A DNA stretch of 62,000 nucleotides from Cristatella mucedo (GCA_009760855.2 WPIO01000001.1:22180001-22242000); one strand, 5' to 3'; numbered from the stretch's first letter, positions 10,519 to 21,920 are shown. The notes: a model not told the origin generated them from the letters alone. Numbers and translations are program-made.

Positions 10519-10524
10519 AATAAA
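10519..10524 (+). promoter_or_regulatory. Candidate polyadenylation signal of the TXNDC12-like gene
   Basis: A canonical AATAAA lies about 400 bases downstream of the stop. It is the first one I see after the coding region on this strand. Transcript ends were not observed. Confidence 0.45.
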
Positions 10525-11877
10525 AGCATCTGAAATCTGCTGTGATGTTGGTGCGAGCCAGTTTATGCGGTAGGGGAATCGGACTGCATTGTATATGCTT
10601 AAAGGTTGCTCAGTTTGAGAGCTAATGCTGCTTAGTGACAACGATAAATTCTCTTCTGAGGTTGTTTATGGTCGACAGAGTTTATACATTGTGAGGACGA
10701 TCAGGAACTGGTAGGTGGTTTATCGTTACTACAGGTAGACAACTGTCTGTATTTTACCTTATTTTAGCTGTATACTTAGGCTGCTGCTAATTTTGTTGGA
10801 CCAACGGTGCTATGCCAAATGTAATGCTTTCTCGTGCCCTATTTTCAGCAATTAAGATGCAGCAAGGCGGTAAAACGGTGTACTGCTATGTCTGTCTTGC
10901 TATGAAAATTCGGCACCTTCGTGAGGCGGCTGCCGCCGAGCACCTTACCTTGTGCTGGGGAATTGCTTTCGGGTTAGCGGAATGGTTGCCGTGTAGTCAT
11001 CAGCCGGGCTTCTGGTACAGTGAATATCAGCAAGAACCATAATTGGATAGATCACGAGAGAGATAGAGGGGTGGTAAAGTGAAAGAAAGAGAAAGGTTGG
11101 CATTATTTTAAAATGTAGATTAAAAAGTAGTAAAAGAGAGATCTGGAAAATTAAAGAGAGAATGTGGGAGGGTAGAGAGAGAATAACAATAACGAGAGAG
11201 ATGGTGGCATGATAGTGAGGGAAACGGGGAGGAAGCTGGAAAAAAAGAAGAAGAGATAGATGGAAAAAGAAAGGCAGAGAGATGCGGTAGTAGAGACAGA
11301 CAGGTGAAGAAATGAGAGAGACGCCAAGAAAGAGGGTGAGACGGACAAGTTCATGAATGGAGATGGATGAGTTGCCTCAGGCGAGTTGCTTGATCTTGGA
11401 GCTGCTGCTGACTTCTGTTGATCAGCTATCGGCAGCTGTAACCTATTGATTAGAATAGCAATAGCCACTGCTCATTCTGTCCTTCACGTTTAAGAACGAG
11501 TGACAGCACATGCTGTTAGATTTTTAACTAATTTACCAGAGACTGAAACCACTGGAACCTGACACCCAAAACACCAAGTAGTCCATAGAAGCTTTGGATC
11601 TCCATCCCTCCTGCAGTCAGGGACTCCGGCTCTTTTGCTACAGAATGCAGTAACCGAGACACTCGTGATCTTTAAATAATCTGCAATCAGGCTGTAACAA
11701 CTTTCTGCACACTTGAGCTATGTCTCTCTTGCACTCTTGATCTGTATCACTCCTGGCTTTCTGGGACTCCTGGACTGCTGAAGCATGGTGTGCTGGCGTA
11801 TATTGACGGATCTCATTCACTCCTGCAATGGGATTTGCGGCATCTGAGGGTGCTACTACTACAAAACAAAACTCAGA
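10525..11877. other. Intergenic, with a polypurine tract at about 11045-11345
   Basis: Around 300 bases (11045-11345) are dominated by G and A on the + strand (gagagata, gaaagaaagagaaag and similar). Nothing else is recognisable. The antisense open frame here is just the low-complexity complement. Confidence 0.6.
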
Positions 11878-12333
11878 TACCACAAGGCCTGCCACGGCTT
11901 GGCTCCTTTCTTACCTAGCTGAACTGCTGCATCAGTTTCAGCTTGTTCGTGCCCTCAGGTCCTGTGTGGACAATAAATTAGCTGTCCCATTCCTCTGCTT
12001 AAAGACAGTTGGCGACAGAAGCTTTAGCTCTGCAGGTCCTGGACTGTGGAACTCGCATCCACAATTCTTACGAAACGACAACTACTCTCCTACTGCCGAC
12101 TATGGCACATCCTTTTCAGCGGTCCTGAACTGCTACTTCTATGCTACTCACTACCTCAGCTGCTCTCCTGACTGCTATGCTTCCCACTTTCTCTTTGTTG
12201 CGTGAGACGAAGTCCGTTGGCTACCGAAAGCCGCTTAGGCTGTGAGTGCGCTATACAAAACTCTCCTGCGTAACACCCACATGGTCTTTATGACTTTGTG
12301 GAGTTAACAGACGGAGATACATTACATTACTCC
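11878..12333 (+). repeat. LINE family 1, 3' fragment
   Basis: Encodes the C-terminal peptide pattern AELLHQFQ...[27 protein letters not shown] of family 1. It continues through the cgctatacaaaactctcctgcg segment to the 3' end gacggagatacattacatta. It is 5' truncated and frame-disrupted near its end compared with the copy at 50461-51880. Confidence 0.85.
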
Positions 12334-12805
12334 GTCCTCATGTTTGGTCATAGCAGCAAGTGGGATGGTATCATGCAGTAAGAGCCTTCTTTCGTGATAT
12401 TTTGCTATAGATGAGTGAACTCGATTGATGCCACGGCTTTGGTTCCCGATGTAGGACAGTAAATTGCACTCGTTGGGTGAGTAAGCTGTAGTTTCTGGAA
12501 CATTTATAGTTTCGTGTATTGGAATCCCCTCCACAATTGCCGACACCGCAGTCAATGAGCCGGTAATGCATGTGACTGTGGCACTGCTGTGCCGATTCTC
12601 AGACTTGTTCAAGCCATCATCTACTATTGGAAACGCTGTTAGGCTGTGTTGATCGAGTGATAAGGGCATCTATTTCGGAATCTGGTGATACTCAGCCACC
12701 GCTGTTTCTCCTTTGCTGATAGACCAGTTGTGCATTTCAAATATTGCAGCGAATAGCGCCGTGGTGTCCTTCCAGATATAAACAGCATCCTGCAAGTGAT
12801 GACCA
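12334..12805. other. Intergenic, unassigned
   Basis: No recognised gene or repeat family; antisense open frames of 66-115 codons overlap here without any domain signature. Confidence 0.35.
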
Positions 12806-13035
12806 GTTCTGGCAACCTACTTATGAATAAGGTGGTCACAGCTTCGAATACCCATGGGAAGCCAGCTGTAGATTGTTCAGAATGATGGTATGCATGGGAT
12901 TACTGCTGAGTAGACATGGAGTTCTGGCAACTAACTTACGAATGGGGGGATCACAGCTTCGGGTACCCATGGGAAGCCAGATGTAGATTGTTCAGAATTG
13001 TGGTAGGCTCAGGATTACTGCCGAGTAGTATAGTG
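12806..13035. repeat. Tandem duplication, 115 bp x 2
   Basis: Two imperfect copies begin at gttctggcaac (12806 and 12921). Both contain cccatgggaagccag(c/a)tgtagattgttcagaat and the closing ggattactgc(t/c)gagtag. The unit length is 115 bases. No function is apparent. Confidence 0.9.
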
Positions 13036-14724
13036 GAGCTACGAGCAACCATTATAAATTATTTGGTGGCTCCATATTTCTAAAATTAATTCCGTAAAAC
13101 CATTGCATTAGGTCGGATATCACTTCCAGTAGCTGCATCTTTGTTGGCGAGTGGCTGTGGCATTTTTTGCTTCTATATACATGTTGAGTAAGCTGGCCAG
13201 TTGGTGTCTCGGGTGTCTGATCTTAAGCTCTTAAATATCTGGCCCCGGGCAGGATCTCGCCCGACTGTGCTATAGCTATACAAAATTACAATGCCAGTAC
13301 CGTACGATAATTTGGACAGCCCGGGTGTTTAATAGTTCATCAGAAGCAAAACAATGCCCATCGGTCGGGATAGGCATAAAGCCTGGGTGGGATCATTGTT
13401 TGTAAATATTAATATCCTTGAATATAAATGGTTTTAATATAACCAATTATGAAAGAGGCTTGCTTAGTGTGACAAGCAGCAGCTACAGATGTCTGGAAAG
13501 AAAAATTGACCTGAGAGGACATGAAGGTGAGACCAACATGTCTTCACTTGTCTTCTGAGAAAGGTATCCTGATTTCTTTTGCATAATGCAGCTGAAATTC
13601 AGGTGGTCATTCTTTGGGCTAGTGGGCAGTGGAAACTCACTTGGGCTAGGACTTACTCTGATAAAGCACATAGTGGCCGCTGCATTTACTGGGGATTTCA
13701 TTACACTTTCCGTTGGGAAATCACTCTTAAAAATACGTAACACTTATCAGTTTCCAGCTGGCCTGCTGTCATTGAAAGTGGGTGGCATACTTAAAAGCTG
13801 GTCCAAAGCTCCTGGCGTGTTCACAGAGAAAACCTACAATGCTCATGCTTATACCAAGCATAAGTGCACTATCTATACTAAGCACGCGTTTCACTCTCCT
13901 GCATACACGCGCTCACATAAGAAATGATAAGCATTAATCTCGATAGAAACGATGCAGCTATTTGAGTTGTAGTTATATGCTGCTATCTCGACTGCCGCTA
14001 AAGTTCTTCCCACATAACATCACAATATAATTGTGGCTTTGTTGTTCAGTTTTACTTGTTTAGATGCCACCGTTTCTGATAAGGGAGCGTGCGGCAAGAA
14101 AAGCAGCATGCTAGCTGGGGCTATGCTTCATCGAAAGTTGGCCTTAACCTAGTTGACGAGCAAGTCGGTGTTGATGCCAGCTTCAATTCATTCGTGGGTA
14201 GTACGCCACAACTGCTAGCAGCCTCAGCCGGCTGACGCTGGATTAGTTATGTTGTGTGCCGAATTTTTAAAGCCTGTCTCAGCACTTTAAACGCCGGTAA
14301 GCTGCAGCCCAGTTCACAACAGTCGTTCAGCTTTCGTCAGAGCAACAGGCCCATGGCTGGTACCGTGCCGATTGGTCATCAACCGCGTGAAGCTGTACTC
14401 CACAGGTCCCATCTCAACCTGAGCTTTGTTCTTTGCTTAGCAACGGCTGTGAAGCAGGGCTCTTGCTCAGAGCTATTCCGGACTTTAGAATGTGGCTTTG
14501 TAGTTCCATATTTGTTGCAATTAGAAAGCACTAAGAAATAACTCATGTAGCAGCTAATGCCTGGACCAGCTTGGATGGGATTTGCCTGTCTAAGACGGGG
14601 CCGATTTTTCGCAAGGTAAATTATACCCTTTACTGTGCGTCTCAACGTTGCCTGCATCCAAATTTCTGGTAGTTGCATTCGAAAAATCGAAGAAAATTAC
14701 GAACTTTAGAATAGCAGCTGTTCA
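13036..14724. other. Intergenic, unassigned
   Basis: I see nothing defensible here. Open frames at 13586-13927 and 14254-14541 lack recognisable domains and good coding character. Confidence 0.35.
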
Positions 14725-14825
14725 TGGGAGTTGGTCCCATTCAAGGGGTAAAGGGCTCACTCCTCACAGCCCAGGTCATGGATTCGTGTCCTGCTGTGGT
14801 CAATCCTTGATTGCTTGCTGCAACT
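14725..14825 (+). repeat. SINE-B head fragment
   Basis: Shows the tRNA-like head (caaggggtaaagggctcac, then ccaggtcatggattcgtgtc as a degraded box B) followed by ctgtggtcaatccttgattg, which parallels the SINE-B body. The tail is missing. Confidence 0.6.
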
Positions 14826-15334
14826 TTACATTGCTTTTTTCCTTAACTTTTATCTTCATATCCTGTCTTGCTTTTCTAGCACGGAGCGCTTGCTACCTGT
14901 GGCCTAGCCTTACCTGCATAGCCTCCATTTTGCAATGAGGTCTGACTCTCGTTTCCTCTGACCAGCCATCGGGTAAGCTATTCAGCTGAGCTGCTGGCTG
15001 CCAGTTGGCACCCGACGCACGGTGGTCAGGCAGCTGCAGCAGCACACAGAACTGTTTGTGGAGGCCCGAGCTGAGGTCTGGCTATGGCATGGAGTACCCT
15101 CGGCATGCTTCTGGGGCAAATCAGCGTGGTACCTCGTCGACTGCTTTTCTTGGACTATCTGGCTATTCGTAGGAGCATTGATCTTGTTTAAAAAATTCTT
15201 CTGGGTCACTGGGTGCAGTAACATAAACACACTTGGAAAGATTCCGTCGTGGCTTCGTGTATATGGATTCACCACTGCTCGCCCTCACACCTGACGATCG
15301 ACAGAAGTCAAAGATCAGCCTCTAGACATAGCAT
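14826..15334. other. Intergenic, unassigned
   Basis: Open frames occur on both strands (15022-15294 plus, 14982-15275 minus) but neither shows a domain. I make no call. Confidence 0.35.
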
Positions 15335-15525
15335 TTGCGACATCCCGTCTTGACTTCTGTAACTCACTACTTGCTGGTCTACCGGCCTGTGCAATCAGGC
15401 GCTTACAGCTGATGCAATAATCTGCAGCTAGGCTTTTCTGTCGTGAATGTAGCATTTGCCGAATCACACCACTTCTCGTCGACCTGCACTGGCTCCCAGT
15501 CAAGCAAAGCGTCGACTTCAAGGTT
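15335..15525 (+). repeat. LINE family 2 fragment (copy a)
   Basis: Matches the family-2 segment from gacatcccgtcttgacttctg through the AR-LVCR-like and LHWLPVKQ region, then stops abruptly. It is followed by a second copy that begins earlier in the element, so two insertions or a duplication lie in tandem. Confidence 0.8.
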
Positions 15526-15535
15526 TTGGACAGGC

Positions 15536-16640
15536 TGAGGCTCAAAATTGGCTCTGCCAGCATATCTCCAGTTGAATCAGCTCGAAATCTAGGTGTCATG
15601 TTCCAAAGTGACCTCTCGTTAGACGACCACATCAGCTCCACAGTCAAATCTGCCTACTTTTAGCTACATAATATTGCTAAAATTCGGGCTTGTTTAGATA
15701 AGGATACCAAGTCTAAGTTGGTCCATGCATTCGTGACATCCCGTCTTCACAGGTGAGCCGTAATGGCTCACTAGGTAAGGCAGTTGCTTTTCACGACCTC
15801 GGCCCCGAGGTCGTGGGTTCGAATCTTGTGGTGGGCGATCCTTTATCGCCACTGCAAGCGGTGGTGATAGCCGTCAAGGCTCTACTGTCGCTATACAAAA
15901 AGAAGCTGTTAAATCAGCTAGTATTTTTTTTTTATTTTTTTGGACTTATGTAACTCACTGTTTGCTGGCCTACCGCCATGTGCAATCAGGCGATTACAGC
16001 TGGTGCAAAACTCTGCAGCTAGGCTTGTCTGTCGTGAGCGTCGCAGTTGCCACATCACTCCACTTCTTGCCGACCTGCACTGGCTACCAGTCAAGCAACG
16101 GATCGACTTCAAGGTTTTGCCGCTCACTTTTAGTTCACTTCATTCTTTAGCTCCAGCCTATCTCTCAGATCTACTCCCCCACCAGGCCAAGCATCGTACC
16201 ACCCGCTTTTCGGAATCCAACAGTTTACCAATGCCTCGTACAAACCTCAAATCCTTTAGAGACCGTGCATTTAGTTCGTGCGCTCCCAAAGCCTGGATCT
16301 CTCCCTCCCGACTTGCGTCAGAACATCCCCTGACTTGACCACATTAAAAAAAATTAAAAACACACCTATTTAGGACAGCATTTAGTGGGTCCCTGGGATT
16401 CGTCCTTCATGTCCTTATGGGTGCTGACACTGTACGTGCTGCCACTAGCCACATTTGCATGCTGACCCTATGCATGACACCCCTAACCATGTTATTCATT
16501 TTGTTTGTTTATCAAGCAAGATATTACTCACCATTCAATTGCGTTTCCCTTTGCAGCAAATGTAAAGCGCCTAGAGAGAGATTGAGTTCTCCGAGGGTGC
16601 TTAATCAAGTGCATTATTATTATTATTATCATTATTGTCA
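15536..16640 (+). repeat. LINE family 2, 5'-truncated copy interrupted by a SINE
   Basis: Starts at tcaaaattggctctgccagc and runs through the ARNLGV-type segment, then (after the SINE at 15748-15940) through [35 protein letters not shown] and the hairpin tail to a TTATTATT run at about 16615-16640. The 5' boundary is shared with the copy at 23066. It encodes the last part of a non-LTR RT polyprotein; frames are broken. Confidence 0.88.
15748..15940 (+). repeat. SINE-B (palindrome subfamily), complete, nested in a LINE
   Basis: Box A-like tggctcactaggtaaggc is followed by a 24-base region whose halves cacgacctcgg and ccgaggtcgtg are complementary, then box B ggtcgtgggttcgaatc. Next come a body (gatcctttatcgccactgca, gatagccgtcaaggctctac) and a tail (gctatacaaaaagaagctgt, taaatcagctagta). 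It interrupts the family-2 LINE between gacatcccgtctt and acttctgcaactcact. It looks tRNA-derived by its boxes; the parent tRNA is unclear. Confidence 0.85.
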
Positions 16641-16680
16641 TTCACTTGTAGGTCCCTTCATTCACTGACTTCAGCCTACC

Positions 16681-16970
16681 TATTATAATAATAATAATGC
16701 ACTGGATAAAGCACCCTCAGAGAACTTAATCTCTCTGTAGGTGCTATACATTTGCTGCAAATTTAGAACTACTCCCCCACAGGCTAAGCATCATACCTCC
16801 CGCTTTTCGGAATCTAAGTGTTTGCCTATACCTCGTACAAACCTCAAATCCTATGGAGACCGTATCTTTAGTTTGTAGGCTCCCAAGGCCGGGAACTCGC
16901 ATCCGACTTCTGTCACGACATCTCCTGACCTGAACACATATAACAATATAATATAACCTCAATAACAATA
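16681..16970. repeat. LINE family 2 copy with internal 5' inversion
   Basis: From 16681 to about 16765 the hairpin tail is in minus orientation. Immediately after, from about 16770 to 16970, sequence from just upstream in the same element (ctcccccacaggctaagcat, ttcggaatctaagtgtttgc) is in plus orientation. A 3' end in one direction joined to inverted upstream sequence is the usual product of twin priming during LINE insertion. Confidence 0.78.
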
Positions 16971-17189
16971 CCCATAGGACTCCACTCCATCAATTCCATG
17001 AAGCCCCTCGATTTCTGGTTTGCCAAGACAAGCTAAACCAGCTAAACTCAATACCAGCTAAACTCTTATATCGAAACTTTAAACCTGGCAATTAAGTTTC
17101 AATTAAATTATGGTTATACAGCTAATCAGTCTACAGAGTAAGGACTGCCTTGTGTGAATAATAACGACCATCTAAGAAATGCACACTTG

Positions 17190-18460
17190 CGTATAGTCTC
17201 TCTGCTTGTTTTGCTTGATATTTCTGCAGCGTTTGACATAAGTCATTCTCGAACGCCCTGTTAGCTCGCCTCAGAATCACTTGCACAATGCTGCAATGAT
17301 GGCAAGTCCTACCTCAATGGTAGAATTGATATCGCCTAGCAAAGATCGCTTGAGGAGCCTCTGGAGTATGCAGCAGCCCAGGACTCTGTGCTCGGTCCGC
17401 TTCTTCTCACAGTGTATACTTGGCTCTCTAGCCAATGCAGTCGCCAAGCACAATCTAGGCTTTCATTTTTATTCAAACCGCACATAGCTGTACGTGTGCT
17501 TTTGTCCCTACCTGCCTGCCAGCACAGCAAGCTCGCTTAACTACCTTGCTGCCTATATTGGTGAAATCCCCACATGGATGGCAGCAAAATTTCTTAAATT
17601 GAACGACGATTAAACCAACTTCTTAGTTATCGGCAAACCTGATTTTTCTCAGACATTAGTAAACCTTAACCGTCAAAATGAGCTCGGCCAGCAGCTTCTG
17701 CACCACCTCTTGCAGCATCTGCACAAAATCTGAGTGTCCTGATCCACAGATAACTTTCTAGATAACCACATCAGCTCCACAGTCAAGTCTGCTTACTTTC
17801 AGCTAAACTCGGGCCTGCTTAGACAGGCACACTAGATCTTAGTTAGTCCACGCATTTGTTAGATCCCGTCTCGACTTCTTCAACTCACTACTTAGGCCTT
17901 CCAGCCTATGCAATCAGACACTTACGAATATTGCAAACTCCATAGGCTAGTCTGTCGCCAGCATCGTCTTTACCACTTTACATCACTACACACCTACATG
18001 CTCTGGCTCCCAATCAAGCAGCTCATCGACGTCAAGGTTCTGTCACTCTCGTACTGGTACCTTAATTCTCGTGCACCGGCCTACGTCCCAGAAGGACTTC
18101 CAAATCAGGCTAGGCACCTTACCGCCTGCACTTCTGAGTCAAGTCGTTTAGCTATGCCGCCAGCCAGCCTCAAATCCTTTTCAGACCGTGTCTCCAGTTT
18201 GCATGCACCCAAACCTGGAACTCACTAGCGAATGACGTTACGACATCCATTAACTCCACATTTAAAAAGAAGCTAAAAACCCACCTGTTTCTCGAAGCAT
18301 TCATCGGGTCTTTATGAATTGCCCTCGATGTGCTCGTGTGTGCTAACTCTGTGCATGCGATCACTAACCATATTGACATGCTTCCTTTACAGCGGTTATA
18401 AAGTGCCTAGAAAGAGATTTAGTTCTCTTGAGGACGCTATAACAATGTACTACTGTTATA
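17190..18460 (+). repeat. LINE family 2-like, long divergent copy with RT relic
   Basis: Carries decayed RT segments: LLDISAAFD near 17210, a DSVLGPLL-like piece near 17380-17420, and NLGFHFYS near 17455. These are followed by the C-terminal region (LWLPIKQLIDVKVLSL, LNSRAPAYVPEGLPNQARHLT) and a divergent hairpin tail near 18400-18440. Multiple stops make it a pseudogene. Confidence 0.8.
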
Positions 18461-20328
18461 GCAGCATCACATAAATTAGAGATCTTCGAAGGCCGATACT
18501 TTTCGTCCTCCGTCCTGCTACGGCCCGTACCCGTATATGTACGGCTTAATTAAGAGGTCCACCTTGTTCCCCCCCCCCCCTCCACCCAAGCACCGCCGCC
18601 TCCGGTCCAGTGGCTTCACTGAGAAAGTCAAGAAAGTACTTATAAAATTGGTCCCGAAATCGAGTAAGTGTTTAGGGTAACCTTGAAAAGACAAACATGC
18701 TATAAATTGGATCTGAAATGTTGACGACTTCCACATACAAGAACAAATGATAATGCAAACCAGGTTTTAACCGGATGTAAACCGGAAGCAACATATCTAC
18801 AAATTACCTTTAACCAATCTCTGCATCATATGCGACTTGTATCTTAAGTTGTTGAACCTTGGTATATCCATGTACATGCGTGAAGCTTGCTCAGGTGCAT
18901 GCTTGTGACTTTTAAAAGGCTTCGTTTTCTGTGTAGCTGTGCAACTTTCAAATTTCATTACGCGGCTAATGCTTAACGTACTAAAGTGAAATTTGAAATA
19001 TGCGTTCAGCTCTGCGTGTACATCAGGATGCCAGAATAATTTCGGATTTTGGTCGAATAAGCTTTGTATACGCATGCCATCAAACGTAGTGGAGGTTTAT
19101 TTTTTGCAATCATAAACATGTATAGTAAAACCTAAAAATACTCGACCGAAAACAAAAATACTCCTTACGTCCCTATCTACAAGCAGAGCTGAATCTCCCA
19201 ATTTCTCAACCACCGAGTGCTCCGGATTTCCTACCACCTGTATTCCTGATTTGTTTAATGGCCATTTTTACACTTTACGTACTACGTCATTAGGACTCCA
19301 CACTTCGGACCAAATTGACTGAAATAAATGTCTGCAGGGACGGTGTAAACAGACGTCTCTCACCTAATTGCCGAGCAATACTCTGTTCCGCGATAGCACA
19401 CACCCGGTCCAGCTCCATTAACGGGTTTATTCGTTGAGCCCACACTACCGAACAAATGGAGACGATTTATAATCAGCTCGCTGTGATTGGCATCGTTTTT
19501 CGAGCCCCTGGAAGCTGACTTCTGAAGTCATATGCGTCGCTACCGCAAGTCAATATTTACATTCACCGGCCGGCTCTTTCGCACCAATCTCCTCCAGAAA
19601 TGGCTCGGCCGATCGTATGGGTAGATAAAATGTTCTACTCGCGGCTGCGTGTGAATCAAATTTCAGCCAGAAGCGCGGGTTTCCGTTCGAGGCACCTGTC
19701 ACTTGTATGCCCGACAGAAAGCGTGAAGAATTGGGACCCTTGAAGAAATTTAACGACGAAATTTAGTGCCACTCGATGTATGCCTTCCTACAGTGCTAAA
19801 ATAATTATGAACAAAAGAGGGCTGTCATGCTACCCGCAGTAAGACAAGTCGCCATGGGTTCAATCTGCTTCTTTCAAGATTTTCGGGACCTGTCCAGACG
19901 CGAAGGCAGCACCATCCGGGCACCGAAGAACGGCGGAGCAGGGTCCGCTCCATGCGCAGACTTCTAATTAGTGGCATACCGAAGGGGGCAGGGGGCTATG
20001 TCTCCGGGGCTGGATTAGAGGTGCTAGATCGGGGGTGGGTCGAAAAAATGGGCGTCTAATACTGGGGTGGGGGCCATCTGCGTAGTTCGTCCCCGGGCGC
20101 ACAGTATCCTAGGAATGTCACTGCTTCTAATAGACACGCCTCTGCACGCATTCACCGGGAGAGACACGGGCAGGCACGCACGCAAGATTGTAACAAAGAT
20201 GACAGGTCTTCCAACCGCAATTTTAGCGTCACATCGAAGCAGCGGTGAGGCAGTCATTCTTTTCGTTGTCTATCAACATTTGGGGATGCGGTAAAAACTT
20301 GTTTTGGATAGTTACATGTACAGGTTGG
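18461..20328. other. Intergenic, unassigned
   Basis: No gene or known repeat is recognised in about 1.9 kb. A C-run lies at 18569-18580 and a short G/C-rich patch near 19980-20100. Open frames at 18797-19075 and 20024-20294 show no domain. Confidence 0.4.
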
Positions 20329-20525
20329 GTAATAATAATAAATTTGTACTGCACCGCGAGAGAATTCAAGAAGCACGTCAATTAGCTGGTTATACCATGC
20401 ACTTCGTCGGCACGCTTAAGCGCACAAATGACATTTCGCATGCACCTTGCAAATGCTGTGAGGAAAAGGTGAGTTCTTAGCTTCTTTTTCAATGTAATCT
20501 TGTCAGAAAATGTCGCGATCAAATA
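20329..20525 (-). repeat. LINE family 2 3' end, antisense, diverged
   Basis: An AATAATAATAA run and a degraded tail (gcaccgcgagagaattcaag) are followed on the minus strand by the region encoding the LK-KLRTHLFL-AF pattern upstream of family-2 tails. Confidence 0.7.
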
Positions 20526-20534
20526 AATAAATAA

Positions 20535-20712
20535 AATAAATCCTAATGGATTAAACAGCCTCTTTTTGTATAGCGACAGAAGAGCATTTACGGCTATCAC
20601 CACCACTTGCAGTGGCGATAAAGAATCGCCCACCGCAGGAATCGAACCCACGACCTCGGGACCGAGGTCGTAAAAGCAACCACCTCACCTAGTGTGCCAT
20701 CACGGTTCACCA
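20535..20712 (-). repeat. SINE-B (palindrome subfamily), antisense
   Basis: Minus-strand copy with the tail (aacagcctctttttgtatag complement), the body, box B (reverse of cgaacccacgacc), the palindrome (cgacctcgg / ccgaggtcg) and box A (reverse of cctcacctagtgtgccatca). It retains all parts of the copy at 15748. Confidence 0.85.
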
Positions 20713-20724
20713 CGTTAGTCAGTA

Positions 20725-20970
20725 AAAGCCGACTACGGCACATTCTTTCCAGCCGTCCCGAGCTGCTACTTCCATGCTACTCGCTACCTCAACTGCCCTC
20801 CTGATTCAGCAATGCTTCTCACTTTCTCTTTGCTGCGTGAGATGAAATCCGTTGGCTACCCAATACGTGCCGCAAGCCGCTTAGGCTTTGTGTGCGAGTT
20901 ATAGAACACTCTCCTGCGTTACACCCACGCAGTCTTTGTGGAGTTACCGGCAGAAATACATTATATAATG
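20725..20970 (+). repeat. LINE family 1, 3' end fragment
   Basis: Matches the family-1 terminus from ccgactacggcacattcttt to the taccggcagaaatacattat end, including the aagccgcttaggctttgtgt segment. Confidence 0.8.
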
Positions 20971-20975
20971 AGTTC

Positions 20976-21250
20976 CAGGCTTTCAAATCCTAAGAAGTGG
21001 AGGAGCTCTCGCCCATGATTTGGTATTGATTTGAGGCACGGCAAAGCAATTCGAGTCACAACAGCGGATGCAATAATGCCAAGCCTGATTAGTAAGTAAT
21101 TCAGATAGATAGACCGGAGAAAGAGAAGAAGACGAGACCTTAAGGTGAGTGACAGAAAATTGAAGTTGACCCGCTGCTCGAAGGGCAGTCAGTGCTGATC
21201 AGAGAGAAGTCGTATGATGTGGCAGCTGCGATATTCACGACAGACTAAAT
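20976..21250 (-). repeat. LINE family 2 C-terminal fragment, antisense
   Basis: Begins with gagttccaggctttc (complement of the KAWNS-coding segment). It continues through complements of the family-2 C-terminal region to gatgtggcagctgcgat and cgacagactaa. Diverged. Confidence 0.65.
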
Positions 21251-21279
21251 TATAGTTGAATAATAGATAATTCAACAGC

Positions 21280-21362
21280 TTAATTTATAAAGCAGTAGAA
21301 GAGCCTTAATGGCTGTCACCGCCGCTTCCAGTGATCAATAAAGAACCCACTACAGGTCTCGA
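21280..21362 (-). repeat. SINE-B tail fragment, antisense
   Basis: Contains ttcaacagcttaatttataa, then agaagagccttaatggctgt, which match the tail and body of SINE-B in reverse. Head absent. Confidence 0.6.
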
Positions 21363-21384
21363 ATTGAGTAAAAAGAATACCAGC

Positions 21385-21600
21385 TGATTTGACAGCCTCT
21401 TTTTTGTATAGCGACAGAAGAGCCTTAAAGGCTACCCCCAACGTTTGCAGCGGCAATAAAGGATCGCCCACCTCAGGATTCCAATCCACGACCTCGGGAC
21501 CGAGGCCTTGAGAAGCAACCGCCTTACCTAGTGAGCCATCACTACATGGGTCGTGAAGAGCGAGCACTTTTCCCCTGGGCTAAGACCCGTGGTGACTAGC
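21385..21600 (-). repeat. SINE-B (palindrome subfamily) with an adjoining second SINE head, antisense
   Basis: Positions 21385-21545 are an antisense SINE-B with the palindrome (cgacctcgggaccgaggcc). Directly after it, 21556-21600 reads on the minus strand as tgggtcttag-like heads of the other SINE-B subfamily (complement of cccctgggctaagacccgtg). It is either a fusion or two adjacent insertions. Confidence 0.75.
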
Positions 21601-21619
21601 CTAACTTCAGAGTATTGTA

Positions 21620-21920
21620 CCATTTATATACGTTTCATTGCAGAGGCAGGAGAAGATTTAAATAGTTAGCTAGAGAAATCTAGAAGAAATGTCAAGAGTA
21701 CCTGGATGAGCTTGACTGTACTGTCCTTATCTAAGCGAGCCGGAATTTGTGCAATGTTACGTAGCTGAAAGTAGGCAGACTTGGCTGTGGAGCTAACGTG
21801 ACATGCAGGGAAAGGTCATTTTAGACTACGGCATCTAGATTTTTTGAAGAGTACAAAAGATACGGTTGTATGGTCCATTTTGAGAGTCGGGCAGTCTAGT
21901 TACTATTTTGAACATGCTGC
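21620..21920 (-). repeat. LINE family 2 internal fragment, antisense
   Basis: Minus strand matches the segment between the ARNLGV region and the start of the C-terminal motif: 'ctgtccttatctaagcgagc' and 'agctgaaagtaggcagactt' are complements of sequence seen at 15620-15720 and 23170-23240. Confidence 0.7.

Noticed and set aside
15022-15294. Possible membrane protein open frame (WTIWLFVGALILF)
   Set aside because: Short, overlapped by an antisense frame of similar length, no start context or family match.
15797-15830. Functional tRNA gene
   Set aside because: Boxes A and B are present but no acceptor stem pairs, the anticodon region is a palindrome, and the same unit recurs as a dispersed repeat.
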